NCBI RefSeq assembly: GCF_932294415.1
Contig: NC_065543.1
Span: forward strand, 47,455,777-47,519,776
DNA from: Quercus robur
Lineage: Eukaryota > Streptophyta > Magnoliopsida > Fagales > Fagaceae
DNA: 64,000 nucleotides
Reading direction: 5' to 3'
Part shown: positions 1 to 9,457 of the stretch, piece by piece
Position numbering within the stretch: position 1 is the first letter of the stretch
Layout of the letters: the number at the start of each line of letters is the position of its first letter
The notes under the pieces: model-generated
Told to the model about the DNA's origin: nothing
Database searches by the model: none
What the model saw: the letters and a program-made list of their open reading frames with translations, nothing else
Position numbers and translations under genes: made by a program

Positions 1-522
1 GACAGCAAGTAATCGAATGCGCCTGTGTAATAGGACCATGCTGACGGACGTTATGTTGAAGTAATTTCAGAAGAGTATCTTCTGAAATCCTTCAAGCTGA
101 TTTTAAGTTGGAGTAATTTCAGAAAATGAGTTTTGAGGTACCAGCAACGATGACCTTTGGGTCCCATAGTAGTGGGGACATGGAATAAAGCTTTGGTGAC
201 CATTTACCGGCACCAAAGGCTGAATTCTGATGAGCTGGCGCCTTGGGGGCTGTTTTAAGTGTTGATGGAAAACAATTTGTAGGATACCCCAACACTTTTT
301 TACCATCTTCACTTACTGCCACTTGTTGGAAAAGCACAGAAAAATGAAAGATGGAGCTAACTTGTGAACCTGGTTTGGAAACCAAACAAGTTGCTGTTTG
401 TTCCGAACCTCTACCTTTGCTGTAAGACCAAACAACTTGAGAAGGACTACGGAGTTCCCAAAGCAGTTAGGAAGCTCCTTGAGCTAGGGTACAAGAGATT
501 CAGTTGGCCTTAGATCTCCTGA
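1..522. other. Unassigned stretch, possible minus-strand exon remnant
   Basis: No gene is recognised. On the minus strand 385-119 is open for 88 codons with a non-repetitive, protein-like composition, and lies downstream of the minus-strand TATA-like motif near 860, so it could be transcribed from it. I recognise no domain. Positions 64-88 form a perfect inverted repeat. Confidence 0.3.
64..88. repeat. Perfect 11-bp inverted repeat, 3-nt loop
   Basis: ATTTCAGAAGA (64-74) and TCTTCTGAAAT (78-88) are exact reverse complements around GTA. A related half (AATTTCAGAAAA) recurs near 114-125. The role is unknown; it could be a hairpin in a minus-strand transcript. Confidence 0.6.
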
Positions 523-874
523 TTAGGTAGATCTGAGACTACAAGGAACAATGATACAGGCTATGTTATGAGAAATTTTATGGACAAAGGTGGTCGTTAA
601 GTGGAGAAACAAAGTTTGTTTGGATCTCAAAACTGCAATGATGTTGTAAATAGGGTTTCGACCGAACCATGGGAGGGTTGGTCTCAAACCGATTATGAAG
701 CAAGATTGGTTGCTAGACGTTGAGAATGATGAGGTTATAGTGAGAAATGGTTGTGAAAAGGAGGATTTGAAAATCTGAAAGAGGCAAATCTTCATTTCAT
801 GATTCAGTGTTTTTTTTTTTCTTTTTTTCTGGATGAGTTTTTGATGAACCCGGCCCTCCTATTTATAGTAGAGA
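523..874 (-). promoter_or_regulatory. Minus-strand promoter-like segment with TATA box and leader
   Basis: On the minus strand a TATA-type motif (CTATAAATAGG, about 858-868) is followed by a T/A-rich leader and an ATG at 795 that opens a 90-codon frame ending at 523. No domain is recognised. The arrangement (repeat array, TATA box, leader) resembles an LTR U3/R region, but I could not find LTR ends or a partner copy. A solo or 3' LTR is therefore only a guess. Confidence 0.35.
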
Positions 875-1060
875 GATGAAGAATGGTAGGTAGGTAGTTG
901 AGAATGGTAGTTGAGAATTTTTGGTGAGAATGGTAGATGGGAACGGTAGGTGGGAACGGTAGGTGGAAATGGTAGGTTGGAACGGTAGGTGGGAATGGTA
1001 GGCACCGAACGGGAATGGTAAGTTGGAGACTGGTAGGCACCGAACGGGAATAGCAGATTG
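875..1060. repeat. Short-period imperfect tandem repeat (GGTAGGTGGGAAC type)
   Basis: At least ten imperfect copies of a 10-20 bp unit built on GGTAGGTGGGAAYGGTAG, the last ones interspersed with GCACCGAACGGGAAT. It lies just upstream, in minus-strand sense, of the TATA-like motif near 860, the place where LTR enhancer repeats usually occur. Confidence 0.7.
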
Positions 1061-1194
1061 AACTAATGACCTAGTGTAATTTTAAGACACACTTGTGAGA
1101 GTTCATTTGTACTTTGAAAGGCAAGCCTTGATGGAATCTGGAGAATAACCCTGCGAGGATCCCAATTAAATGGATGAATCTCAAATTTTGTTCT

Positions 1195-1510
1195 TGAGGA
1201 CCTAAGTTTTGAACACTTGGAATTGAGTCATTTTTGCAATTTTCAAGTCTCAAATGACAGAACGGACTCCAAAATCGGAATGTACTCGAAAAGTTGAGCA
1301 AGATAGGTCCATCTCAAAAATTTTGACATTTGGTCAACATTCGCACAAAAGTCAACTTTTTTGGAAATTGGACGTTTGCACAATTTCTGAGCTTCGAATG
1401 AAGAAACGGGTCCCAAAATCGGAATGTACTCGAAAAATCGAGTGGGACAAGTCCGTTTTGAAAATTTTGATTTTCTGGTCAAGGTCAAAGGTCCATTTGG
1501 TCAAAGTATT
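1195..1510. repeat. Two-copy degenerate direct duplication, period about 144 bp
   Basis: The motif AAAATCGGAATGTACTCGAA occurs at 1271 and again at 1415, in similar surroundings (AACGGACTCC / AACGGGTCCC before; GGTCCATC / AGTCCGTT after). The copies are well diverged. No coding function is seen. Confidence 0.7.
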
Positions 1511-1639
1511 TTCTCTCTTTTTTTTTTTTTTTTAGTTCGGATCCGGGTCAAATTTCCGGGTCGGTCCAGGTCGGATCTGGGCAACGGGTCAAGCCGGTTG
1601 TATGATGATGACGTCATCCATGACGTCATGGAGCGCGTC

Positions 1640-2090
1640 AACGCTTGAGAAGCTGCCAGCGCGTGAGGAAACCTCCCGGCGCGTGTGAGCGCGTGAAAGA
1701 AGCTGGAGGCGCGTGGCGGCGCGTCAGCGTTTGCCGGATTTTCTGGTGGCGAGTGGCGGCGCGTGGATTTACGTTTGGGCCTGAAATTTTCAGGTTTTGC
1801 AGATTGGAGGCCTTAGAACACGATGGTATAGTCAGCTTTCCAAAATCATGGGCAGATTTGCACAGATTTGAAGGATTAGGCCGCGGATCGTCGCTAGCCT
1901 GTGGCGGCGCGTGGAGGCGCGTGCCTAGGATTTTGGACCTGAAATTTCTGGGTTTTGTAGATCGTGGGCCGTAAAAGACCATGGTATAGTCAGTTTTCTA
2001 AAACCATTGGCAGATTTGCACAGATTTGAAGGATTAGGCCGCGGGTCGTCGCGAGTCTGAGGCCATGCGTGGCGGTGCGTGGTGGCGCCG
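1640..2090. repeat. GCGCGTG-rich direct duplication, period about 158 bp
   Basis: The segment containing CACAGATTTGAAGGATTAGG occurs at 1861 and 2019, with matching upstream text (GGTATAGTCAG, then GGCAGATTTG) and downstream GCCGCGG. Clusters of GGCGCGTG raise local GC content well above the neighbouring DNA. Short open frames on both strands here are by-products of the repeat. Confidence 0.7.
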
Positions 2091-2194
2091 CTGCTGAAGA
2101 TTTTTCTGGGTTTTGTACACCAAAGTCCTTAGAAGATTTTTGTGGGTTGACTTCTTTGTGCAATCTTGTCAGAAACTTTAGAAATCCAAAATGG

Positions 2195-2570
2195 AGTCCG
2201 CACACTTTGTTGGATTTGTTGCCACCTTGGTCTACTTTGACGGGGGCCATTCTGACAATGCTTGACAATCCAGGCAGAGAGTGGTTCCAGAGTAATGACT
2301 GAATATCTCTGTTGTCCTCAAGAAGTCGGTGACACAGTAGAACAAGAAGCTTTCCTTCGTCGGTCTAGGATGGGAGACTGAAAGCATTTACTGGACTTGT
2401 TGGCACCTTGATCTATATTAATGGTGGTTGTTCTGACAACATTTGACAATCCAGGCAGAGAGTGGTTCCAGAGTAATCACTGAGTATCTCTGCTGTTTAC
2501 AAAGGAGTAGAACAAGAAGCTTTCCTTCGTCGGTCTAAGACTTCATTCACAGTCTAGTGTCATAATTTCT
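2195..2570. repeat. Two-copy direct duplication, period about 181 bp
   Basis: CCAGGCAGAGAGTGGTTCC followed by AGAGTAAT occurs near 2270 and near 2451, and each copy is followed about 70-80 bp later by AAGCTTTCCTTCGTCGGTCT. No gene is seen between 2091 and 2730 apart from these repeats. Confidence 0.75.
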
Positions 2571-2730
2571 GAGGTCTAGTGTAATTTTTTTCCTTCTGAC
2601 AGCATGATACATTTATGGGCTTTGATATTTTTGATTTTTCAAATGGGCACGTCACCCTTTGAAGATATGGCACTTTTAACTTTTTTACAGGTGTATTTTT
2701 TTGTTTTGTCTACTAGCTTCTATGGATCTC

Positions 2731-2912
2731 TATATAAAGCCACTCAGGACATGCACTAACTCGTACAAAGGTAATCTCTAATAACAGAATACTCTATAGT
2801 AACATAATACTCTGTATGGAGAAACCATGCCCACCCCCTTTTCTTTTTTTTTTTTTTATTTTTTTTTATTTTTTTTTTTTTTATGTTAATTTATTTATTT
2901 TCTATTATTTGA

Positions 2913-2943
<31 letters not shown>

Positions 2944-2949
2944 GGTATC
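2731..2949 (+). promoter_or_regulatory. TATA box, leader and 5'-UTR intron of the PMD gene
   Basis: TATATAAAG at 2731-2739 is followed about 30 bp later by a plausible start region. A donor AAAG|GTAATC (intron starts 2771) and an acceptor at the end of a very long T-rich tract (ACAG ending at 2944) define a 174-bp intron. The first ATG after it is at 2950 and opens the long frame. Spacing and splice signals are seen; actual use is inferred. Confidence 0.6.
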
Positions 2950-5718
2950 ATGATGCTCTTCTTTAAGGATTCGAAAATTGGTGAAGAACCAGCCTTGTTT
3001 ATTTATAAGAAGAAAGATGACAAGGATGCGAAGCCTACGACCTTGATTGTTCGTCCGCCCACAATTGGAAAATTTTCAGAGAAATGGGGTCGTAACTCTT
3101 ATCCTCTCAATTTGCCGAAATGGTCACAGGTTGTTTCTTCTAATGGCGGCTCTAACTTGGAAACAACCATCCTTCTTGCCTCGCATCACAAAAATGTTGC
3201 TAAATCAAAGCCGTACAACACTTTGGGACGGGAGATAATTGCCAAACATGCGGATTGGGATTTTTCCTTTAACGTGAATGGAGGATCTTCTTACTTCTTC
3301 CTTTATTGGGATTGGCTAGAAGATGTGCTCAGCCGGTGTAAACAGCTCCTTGATGTGACCCACCTCTACAGTGCGGTCTTTGCTTCCTTATTCACATATG
3401 ATTATGATGAAAACCTCATGAAAGCATTTTGTGAGTGTTGGAGTCCGTCCACTAATACCCTCCATACCTCCGTTGGGGAAATTTCCATCACACCATGGGA
3501 TCTTTCCATTCTCGGTGGACTTCCTTGTACCGGTGCATTTTATGATGAAGTAGTACCCAATGCGGAAGAGCTAGATGGGATCAATGATCAAGGACGACCT
3601 TATCTACCGTACAGCTGTCGCTACCTCTTCCTGGCGTATCATCATCTTCAAAATCGGCTGAAGAAACAAGGGAAAGTAAGTGTTCGTGACTGGATCACTT
3701 TTTGGTATAGAGGAAATAGCAAGTATTCGGCTCCTAGAAAACCAGCGAGACGGACAACCATTCCCAAGTATAGTCAGAATCCCTCGGGTGAGATAAAGGA
3801 ACATGGGCCATGGCTTGATAAAGAACACGAGGTCTTTGTGGATCTTCAAGTTGAAGGTGACTTAAAGGAGGAGACTTATTTATCGGCGCTTCTTTCCTGT
3901 TGGCTGTGCATATTTGTCTTCCCTATCAAGGATCAGAACAGCATCCGTCCGGGCACTTTCAAAATTGCTAGTTCCATAGCTAGTGGTCGTTCATTTGGCC
4001 TTGCTTCCCCAGTATTGGCTAGCATTTATCGTGGGCTTAATACCATTTCTTCCTCTTCTACCCCGAGCAAGTCCGGAGCTAGCTTTGCCATCCATTATGT
4101 TCATGCCTGGGTAGGTCATTTCTTCCGAAGCAATCGCCTCACCCAAGATAAACCATCTGATGCTTTGATGACTAAATATTCTGGTGTGGGCTATGTCTCT
4201 CCGTTCAACGAATTCTCTGCACGCAAGCATATACGAAACGCCACCAACTTTCTTTGGCACCGAACTGCTTTCAAGAAAAACTATGACCAGACTTTTATTG
4301 ACAATGATCATTTATCCGTTCAGAAGTTCGACTACTTTATAAGCCTTCGCTCGGGGTACTTGTCACTTCGATGTGAAGACCAACATATTGTAGAAGCATA
4401 CAGTCCTCACAGATTCAGTCGGCGCTTTGGATTTCATCAAGACATCCCAGGTGATTTGAAGGAGGAAATTCATACCGGTTCTTTGAAAGACCTCTACCAA
4501 TTCTATCAATCCTTCACTTGCTGCAACACAGATTCTAAGGTATTCATTCCAGCTTTTGCCACAGACTTTGGAAGTCGAGTCAGACATAGCTACAAACAAT
4601 GGTGGGAAAGGGTTTGCGGAAATGATTTTACCAAAGGAACAGACCTCCTAGCTGACATCGCCTCCTTCCCTGTTAAGCCATTAACATTCAACAAGCCTCA
4701 GAAGGGAAAGAGGGAACTACCAGACCCATACATTCCACAGCATTTGTCAGAGTTTGCACGACGTCGTCTTGAAGATGATAGTCATTCAAAAGCCTCATCT
4801 CGACATATCGAAGTCACCTGCAGTCAAGGCACCAAAGGTCTATTTGTTGTACCAGTTAAGGATGCCAGTAAAATTTCTGAGGAGGAGGTGGGTAACGACC
4901 TGGGCTATAATTGGAAACAATCGAAGAGTCCAATGGAGGGTGTTGATGTGGAGATTTCTATTAATCATGCACAGCTTCTTTCAAATAGCGAGTCTTCTAT
5001 TTCAAAGCCATCTGCAAAGAGTTCGGATCTTGAGAGGTGTGAATTTGCTGATGTTGGTACGTCGTCCCAATTTCCGATTGAGACAGAAAGGGCGCCTCTG
5101 CCATGCCTACAACCAGTTAAACCTCCGGAAGTCTCTGTGTTTCAAGCCAAGGCACATATTTCTTTTGTGCGTAGGAAAGGGGCTTCTATGCTAGGAGATG
5201 TTCTTCTAAACAGGCTTTCAAATCTTTCCGTAGACACCATCCTCCCACAAGCTGAAGTACAAGAGATTTATAGTGGGGTTAAAAGTCTTGGAGTGGACCC
5301 TCAACACTTGCGCGAGAATGTTGACAAATATTGCGAGGGTATTGTAGACTATTTGAAGATGAAGGAATTTCTAAACCAACGACCAAGTTCTGTCATCTTG
5401 TCTCAACGCCAGGCTGAAGTTGAATCCCTTTTTTCTGAAGCATCGCAGAAGAAAGCGTCTTTGAAGACTGAACTTGATGCTGTTAGATTGAGGATGGTTG
5501 ACTTGAAAACTGAGCTTGTCCAGTTAGAACAATTATTGTCTCAAATTGAAACTCATCAAGTTGAACAAGACGATGTTGTGCAAGACTTAGAAGAACAACT
5601 TGAAGAAGTCAAATCTACCCCCGCTCTTGAAGACCAGGATATGGAGGCTTTAGAGAAGATACGAGCCCTTCTGGAAGATAATCGTTCTAGCTTGAAAGAT
5701 TTGAAATGGATGTCGTAA
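2950..5718 (+). CDS. Plant mobile domain (PMD) protein with C-terminal coiled coil
   Basis: A 922-residue frame. Residues about 130-520 carry the plant mobile domain (aminotransferase-like PMD family). The diagnostic block is near 155-200: FCECWSPSTNTLHTSVGEIS, then TPWDLSILGGLPCTGAFYDE. A Ser-rich linker follows (about 620-760), then a Glu/Leu-rich coiled coil (about 820-915). PMD proteins include cellular regulators (the MAIN/MAIL group), but many copies belong to transposons. Here the gene lies antisense to, and just beyond, a minus-strand gypsy gag (6606-8414), so I infer it is an antisense extra ORF of that element rather than a host gene. The frame has no stop or shift. The start is the first ATG after the 5'-UTR intron. 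A poly(A) signal follows the stop. Biochemical function is unknown. Confidence 0.8.
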   Translation: MMLFFKDSKIGEEPALFIYKKKDDKDAKPTTLIVRPPTIGKFSEKWGRNSYPLNLPKWSQVVSSNGGSNLETTILLASHHKNVAKSKPYNTLGREIIAKHADWDFSFNVNGGSSYFFLYWDWLEDVLSRCKQLLDVTHLYSAVFASLFTYDYDENLMKAFCECWSPSTNTLHTSVGEISITPWDLSILGGLPCTGAFYDEVVPNAEELDGINDQGRPYLPYSCRYLFLAYHHLQNRLKKQGKVSVRDWITFWYRGNSKYSAPRKPARRTTIPKYSQNPSGEIKEHGPWLDKEHEVFVDLQVEGDLKEETYLSALLSCWLCIFVFPIKDQNSIRPGTFKIASSIASGRSFGLASPVLASIYRGLNTISSSSTPSKSGASFAIHYVHAWVGHFFRSNRLTQDKPSDALMTKYSGVGYVSPFNEFSARKHIRNATNFLWHRTAFKKNYDQTFIDNDHLSVQKFDYFISLRSGYLSLRCEDQHIVEAYSPHRFSRRFGFHQDIPGDLKEEIHTGSLKDLYQFYQSFTCCNTDSKVFIPAFATDFGSRVRHSYKQWWERVCGNDFTKGTDLLADIASFPVKPLTFNKPQKGKRELPDPYIPQHLSEFARRRLEDDSHSKASSRHIEVTCSQGTKGLFVVPVKDASKISEEEVGNDLGYNWKQSKSPMEGVDVEISINHAQLLSNSESSISKPSAKSSDLERCEFADVGTSSQFPIETERAPLPCLQPVKPPEVSVFQAKAHISFVRRKGASMLGDVLLNRLSNLSVDTILPQAEVQEIYSGVKSLGVDPQHLRENVDKYCEGIVDYLKMKEFLNQRPSSVILSQRQAEVESLFSEASQKKASLKTELDAVRLRMVDLKTELVQLEQLLSQIETHQVEQDDVVQDLEEQLEEVKSTPALEDQDMEALEKIRALLEDNRSSLKDLKWMS

Positions 5719-5789
5719 TTTCTTTTGTTTTAATTTCCTTTATATATGTCAACATGCTTTCCTCTTGTACTATATTTCTTTCGTTAATC

Positions 5790-5795
5790 AATAAA
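5790..5795 (+). promoter_or_regulatory. Poly(A) signal of the PMD gene
   Basis: AATAAA lies 72 bp after the PMD stop codon and is preceded by T-rich sequence, the normal context for a plant 3' end. Confidence 0.6.
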
Positions 5796-5821
5796 GAAGA
5801 CTTTATTTTCTGTTCCTTCAT

Positions 5822-5822
<1 letters not shown>

Positions 5823-5855
<33 letters not shown>

Positions 5856-5925
5856 AGACTGAACTTAGCAAAGGATACTAAGTTGCCTACGTACCCTTGA
5901 GAGGGATCAAGTCATCACGTAGTTC
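5823..5925 (-). other. Structured segment ending in poly(A) (minus strand)
   Basis: Read on the minus strand, 5925-5855 folds into two stem-loops. One has outer stem CTACGT/ACGTAG with inner CCCT/AGGG; the other is ACTTAG/CTAAGT. A run of about 32 A (5854-5823) follows directly. It looks like the 3' end of a retroposed RNA or a conserved untranslated block of a retroelement. Identity is not established. Confidence 0.4.
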
Positions 5926-5938
5926 AAAAGATTTTTGT

Positions 5939-5940
<2 letters not shown>

Positions 5941-5989
<49 letters not shown>

Positions 5990-6091
5990 AAAAAGGGGGG
6001 GCGCAGTGTGTAATAGTGGGTATCACCACTGATCGAACCCGAGATGGCCTCAAGGGTGACACGGGCGTCCGACCGCTACGCCACACTCGCA
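5941..6091 (-). mobile_element. tRNA-derived SINE, copy 1
   Basis: The minus strand starts GCGAGTGTGGCGTAGCGG. TGGCGTAGCGG matches a tRNA/Pol III A box, and GGGTTCGATCA, about 40 bp further on, matches a B box. About 100 bp from its start the element ends in a long poly(A) (47 T on the plus strand, 5941-5987). Internal promoter plus A tail define a tRNA-type SINE. No clear target duplication was found. Confidence 0.65.
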
Positions 6092-6109
6092 ATTGTTGAC
6101 ATGGAGTGA

Positions 6110-6320
6110 GATTAATTTCTCCTTATTGGTACACTTTCAAGCATAGAAGCATTTGAGGAACTTCCCATTGATGGGGCCGATCTTTGCATCGTCATTGTTG
6201 ATCAACTTGTGAGCTTGGTTAGTGTTTGCCCCCTGCTTGAGAGTTGGAAGTACACCATAAGCAATGGTTACATGGTTTGACCTGACAACTTCATTGAAGT
6301 CTAGATCAATCTTGTTTTCT
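6110..6320 (-). pseudogene. Duplicated 3' fragment of the gypsy gag
   Basis: Positions 6145-6310 repeat the gag 3' end and its trailer at 6610-6790: AGGAACTTCCCATTGATGGG, then GATCAACTTGTGAGC and the Leu/Pro-rich tail codons. There are many substitutions. Each of the two copies is bordered by a SINE on its low-coordinate side, so a segment of SINE plus gag end appears to have been duplicated. Confidence 0.6.
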
Positions 6321-6349
6321 TTGGCAAAAATGGAGGGCTCACGTGTGTA

Positions 6350-6476
6350 ATCCTCGCCCTACGCCCCACGGTATTTCATGGGTACCAATTGCGCATAGCG
6401 GGTATTACCACTAATCGAACCCGAGACCTTGGCCTCAAGGGCGACATAGGCATCCAACCACTACGCCACACTCGCA
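6350..6476 (-). mobile_element. tRNA-derived SINE, copy 2 (no poly(A) tail seen)
   Basis: Minus strand: GCGAGTGTGGCGTAGTGG (A box) and GGGTTCGATTAGTGG (B box), in the same order and spacing as copy 1 at 5941-6091. It continues into TACCCGCTATGCGCAATTGG and a GC-rich end without a long A run. Interior copies of this kind suggest duplication together with the gag fragment. Confidence 0.55.
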
Positions 6477-6605
6477 AATGGTGTCATAAAGGGGGATTAA
6501 TTTTTCTTTATTTGTACGCTTTCAAAGGTAATGGGAAGACATCATGTACCCTTGCAGCGTTATGGTGGGTAGTTTAAGCTCTTACCGAGGAGCACTCCTC
6601 GATTT

Positions 6606-8414
6606 TCAAGTGTAGAAGTATTTAAGGAACTTCCCATTGATGGGGCCGATCCTTATGCCATCGTCATTGTCGATCAACTTGTGAGCTCCAATGGTTTTTG
6701 CCCCCTGCCTAAGAGTTGGAAGTATATCACAAGCAACGGTCACATGGTTTGACCCAACAACTTCATTGAAGTTTAGATCAATCTTGTTTTCTTTGGCAAG
6801 CTTCATGATTTGTTCTTTGAAGACGAAGCATTTTTGTATTGGGTGGCCAATGATGCGATGATATTTGCAGTAGTTAGGGTCATCAACTTTCCCCATGTCT
6901 TTTGGTCGCCTGCATTCTGGCAATTCAATTAGCTTCAATTGCAATAGTTGTTCTAAGATGTTTGGCACATCTTCATCGGGGAACGGATATACTTTTTGCT
7001 CACGTTCTTTAAAGGTCAGGCGACGCACTTCATTCTTTTGCCACCCTTCAAGTTGTTCTTCATTTGCCTTTGCTCCTCTTCTTGGAACCTTGATTTCGGC
7101 AGTGCTAACAACCATTGGGTCTTTGAGGCTGACTTTTGCATTCCTATCATTCCTCCTTACTTCCCTTCTGTTTTCCTCAGGTATGGGAGGGTTTGTACTT
7201 CCGCGGCTAGCAATGCTCAACTCCATGTCATGGGCACGAGTTGCTAACTCTTCAAATGTTCGGGGCTTTATCCCTTGAAGGATGTAAAGAAGTCCCCAAT
7301 GCATGCCTTGAATGCACATCTCTATAGCAGATATTTCAGTAAGTCTATCTTTGCAATCTAGACTCAAAGAACGCCACCGATTGATATAATCAACGACGGG
7401 CTCATCCTGCCACTGTTTAGTATTGGTAAGCTCCATCATGCCTACCGTACGCCGTGTGCTGTAGAATCGGTTGAGAAACTCTCTTTCTAGTTGTTCCCAA
7501 CTGTCAATTGACTCAGGTTCTAAGTCTGTATACCAATCAAAGGCATTTCCCTTGAGTGAACGAACAAATTGCTTTACAAAGAGGCCTCCTTGAGTCCCTG
7601 CGTTCTCGCAAGTTTCTACAAAGTGAGCAATGTGTTGCTTAGGATTTCCTTTGCCATCAAATTGCAAGAACTTGGGAGGTTGATACCCATTTGGCATTCT
7701 CATGTTGTCGATGCGCTTTGTGTAAGGTTTTGAATATGTGAGAGAACTTGTAGAAGAACCTCCATATTGTGCTCGGATGGTATTTGTTATCATGTCTTGT
7801 AATTGTTGGACTGACAACGAAGCAACCGAAGTAGATTGTTCTCGTCGGGGAGTGTTTTCAATTTCTCTCCCTTCGTCATCTTTCGTAGATGTGAATTTAT
7901 GACCATGGCTTGATTCACCAAGATTTTGCACTTCGAGCTTGTTCATCAAAGTTGCAATTTGGAGGTCCTTATCTTCAAGTGCTTTTGTGAGAAGGACAAC
8001 TTTTTGTTCCATTTCGGCCATCTTTTCTTCCATGGTAGAGGTGTTAGTCATCATGACTGACACAACTTCCCAAGATGATGGAGAAGAAAGTGAATTGATG
8101 TGAGTCGGTGAAATCTCATTTTTTGGGTTCCCTTCGATGGGAGAGAAATCATGCGACCAACTTCTTGTGAAGGAAGAAGGGGATTTGCCCCCATACTTGA
8201 GGTGTTCCAAGGTGGAGATGTCCTTGTTGATGAACTTGTTTCTTGTAAGAGGGTCTAAGGAGATGATTGTTTGAACCTTGGTTGATTGAGATTGAAGTTG
8301 ATTGTTTGCTTTAGGTTGGCTACAATTGATTGTACCAATGTAGTTGTTGGTAGTAGCCGCAAGTCTAATTGAAGTAGCTATTGTTGAAGCTTGAATGTTC
8401 TTGCTAGAAGCCAT
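6606..8414 (-). CDS. gag: Ty3/gypsy Gag protein
   Basis: 602 residues from the ATG at 8414. The frame stays open upstream to 8561, but that part runs through the primer-binding site and into the LTR, so the internal ATG is the likely start. A coiled coil (about residues 127-165) is followed by the retrotransposon gag core (about 250-365), with [14 protein letters not shown], then the [16 protein letters not shown] and [10 protein letters not shown] blocks. Near the end a CxYHxxxGHxxxxC-type knuckle ([13 protein letters not shown]) sits about residue 530. It forms the capsid-like particle of the element. A stop follows at 6606; no protease, reverse transcriptase or integrase is found downstream in this window, so the element looks non-autonomous or truncated. 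Part of the gag end is duplicated at 6145-6310. Confidence 0.85.
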   Translation of the reverse strand: MASSKNIQASTIATSIRLAATTNNYIGTINCSQPKANNQLQSQSTKVQTIISLDPLTRNKFINKDISTLEHLKYGGKSPSSFTRSWSHDFSPIEGNPKNEISPTHINSLSSPSSWEVVSVMMTNTSTMEEKMAEMEQKVVLLTKALEDKDLQIATLMNKLEVQNLGESSHGHKFTSTKDDEGREIENTPRREQSTSVASLSVQQLQDMITNTIRAQYGGSSTSSLTYSKPYTKRIDNMRMPNGYQPPKFLQFDGKGNPKQHIAHFVETCENAGTQGGLFVKQFVRSLKGNAFDWYTDLEPESIDSWEQLEREFLNRFYSTRRTVGMMELTNTKQWQDEPVVDYINRWRSLSLDCKDRLTEISAIEMCIQGMHWGLLYILQGIKPRTFEELATRAHDMELSIASRGSTNPPIPEENRREVRRNDRNAKVSLKDPMVVSTAEIKVPRRGAKANEEQLEGWQKNEVRRLTFKEREQKVYPFPDEDVPNILEQLLQLKLIELPECRRPKDMGKVDDPNYCKYHRIIGHPIQKCFVFKEQIMKLAKENKIDLNFNEVVGSNHVTVACDILPTLRQGAKTIGAHKLIDNDDGIRIGPINGKFLKYFYT

Positions 8415-8482
8415 TGAAGTAGATAGCAAGATGGTGATGTTGATTTCTTTCTTTGAAGGAGAATGAGATGAGAGGCAGAGAG

Positions 8483-8500
8483 GTCCCACTGGGCGTGCCA
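8483..8500 (-). other. Primer-binding site of the gypsy element
   Basis: Minus strand TGGCACGCCCAGTGGGAC, five bases after the LTR end (CTTACA at 8506). A TGGCRYGCCC-type tRNA primer site at this place is usual for plant Ty3/gypsy elements and fixes the element orientation as minus. Confidence 0.75.
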
Positions 8501-8505
8501 GAATT

Positions 8506-9457
8506 TGTAAGCGACTAAATTTCTCGGTTCGAAATAAATCAAACAAGTAAAATAGTTTCACAAATGCGAATTTGTATTGATGATTGTGTGGTACAATTCT
8601 CTGGAATTACAAAAGAGTGATCCTCTGATTCGATCTCCTTAAAAGACTTGTTGATTGGATTTGTAGTAATGTGATTTTGATTTGAACACCCAATGTACTT
8701 CAATTTGGCTGAAGAATGGATCGAAGATCTTTGGAACAGAATTACAATGAATTTCTGGCTATGAGCTTGTTGGAAATCCTTTGTTCTTCACGTTCTTCGT
8801 GTTCTTCGTGTGTTCTTCGTCTTCGAAGGTTTGTTGTGGAAGTTCTCCGGGGCTTTAGGGGCTTGAATCCGTGGAGCTTCACTGATTTGTGGTTGTTTGA
8901 GGTTTCTGGAGGCTTTTGAGCTTGATTCCAGTGAACTTTGAGATCTAGGCAGATAGTTTGGATGATTCCGCTTCGAATGTTCTTCGATTTTGGGGCTGAA
9001 GTTCTTGAAGTTCTTGAAGGCTTTGAGGCTTGATCTTCGCAGAGCTTTTTCACTTCTGAATCCCTGGTCCTCTCAAATGTCTCAGGAAGGCTTCTATTTA
9101 TAGGAGTTTTGGGGTGGGTGAGCGACACGTGGCGGAGCTTGATTGGTGACACATGTCACAGCTTGATTGGTCTGCTTAAGTCATCGCTTACACGTGCGAG
9201 ATTGCTTGAGTCATCGCTTACACGTGCGAGGTCGCCTGAGTCATTGCTTACACGTGCGAGGCTGCTTGAGTCATCGCTTACACGTGCGCTGATGCGTGAT
9301 TGGCTCTTGCATGACACTTGGCAAATTTCTGTTGGCTTCTGAATAGTGATAGCAAAACCTAGCAGCAATACATGGTGTTCTGTAATTGGCTGTATTTTGT
9401 GGACTTGATAACGTGATGTGTCAGCTTGTGATAGGTCGGGAATTTTCCCTCTCTACA
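8506..9457 (-). mobile_element. 5' LTR of a Ty3/gypsy element (952 bp)
   Basis: Minus strand begins TGTAGAGAGGGAAAATTCCC (at 9457) and ends GTCGCTTACA (8506), directly before the primer-binding site. A TATA box CTATAAATAG is at 9103-9094, with four tandem G-box repeats upstream of it (9180-9290). The low-coordinate side leads into gag. The high-coordinate side breaks a BAM-like LRR gene at 9458, where the target copy would be GCTAC (9458-9462). No 3' LTR of this family was found down to position 1, so it should lie outside the window or be lost. Confidence 0.8.
9180..9290 (-). promoter_or_regulatory. Four 30-bp repeats with G-box (CACGTG) in LTR U3
   Basis: CGCTTACACGTGCGAG or a near-copy occurs at 9185, 9215, 9245 and 9275 at an exact 30-bp period. 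Each carries the palindrome CACGTG, a bZIP/bHLH binding core. Two further related sites (ACACGTGG near 9125 and ACATGT near 9150) follow. All lie about 20-200 bp upstream of the minus-strand TATA box. Confidence 0.75.

Noticed and set aside
5941-6091. Genuine tRNA gene
   Set aside because: A- and B-box motifs are present, but the acceptor stem does not close and a long poly(A) follows, so a SINE is the better call.
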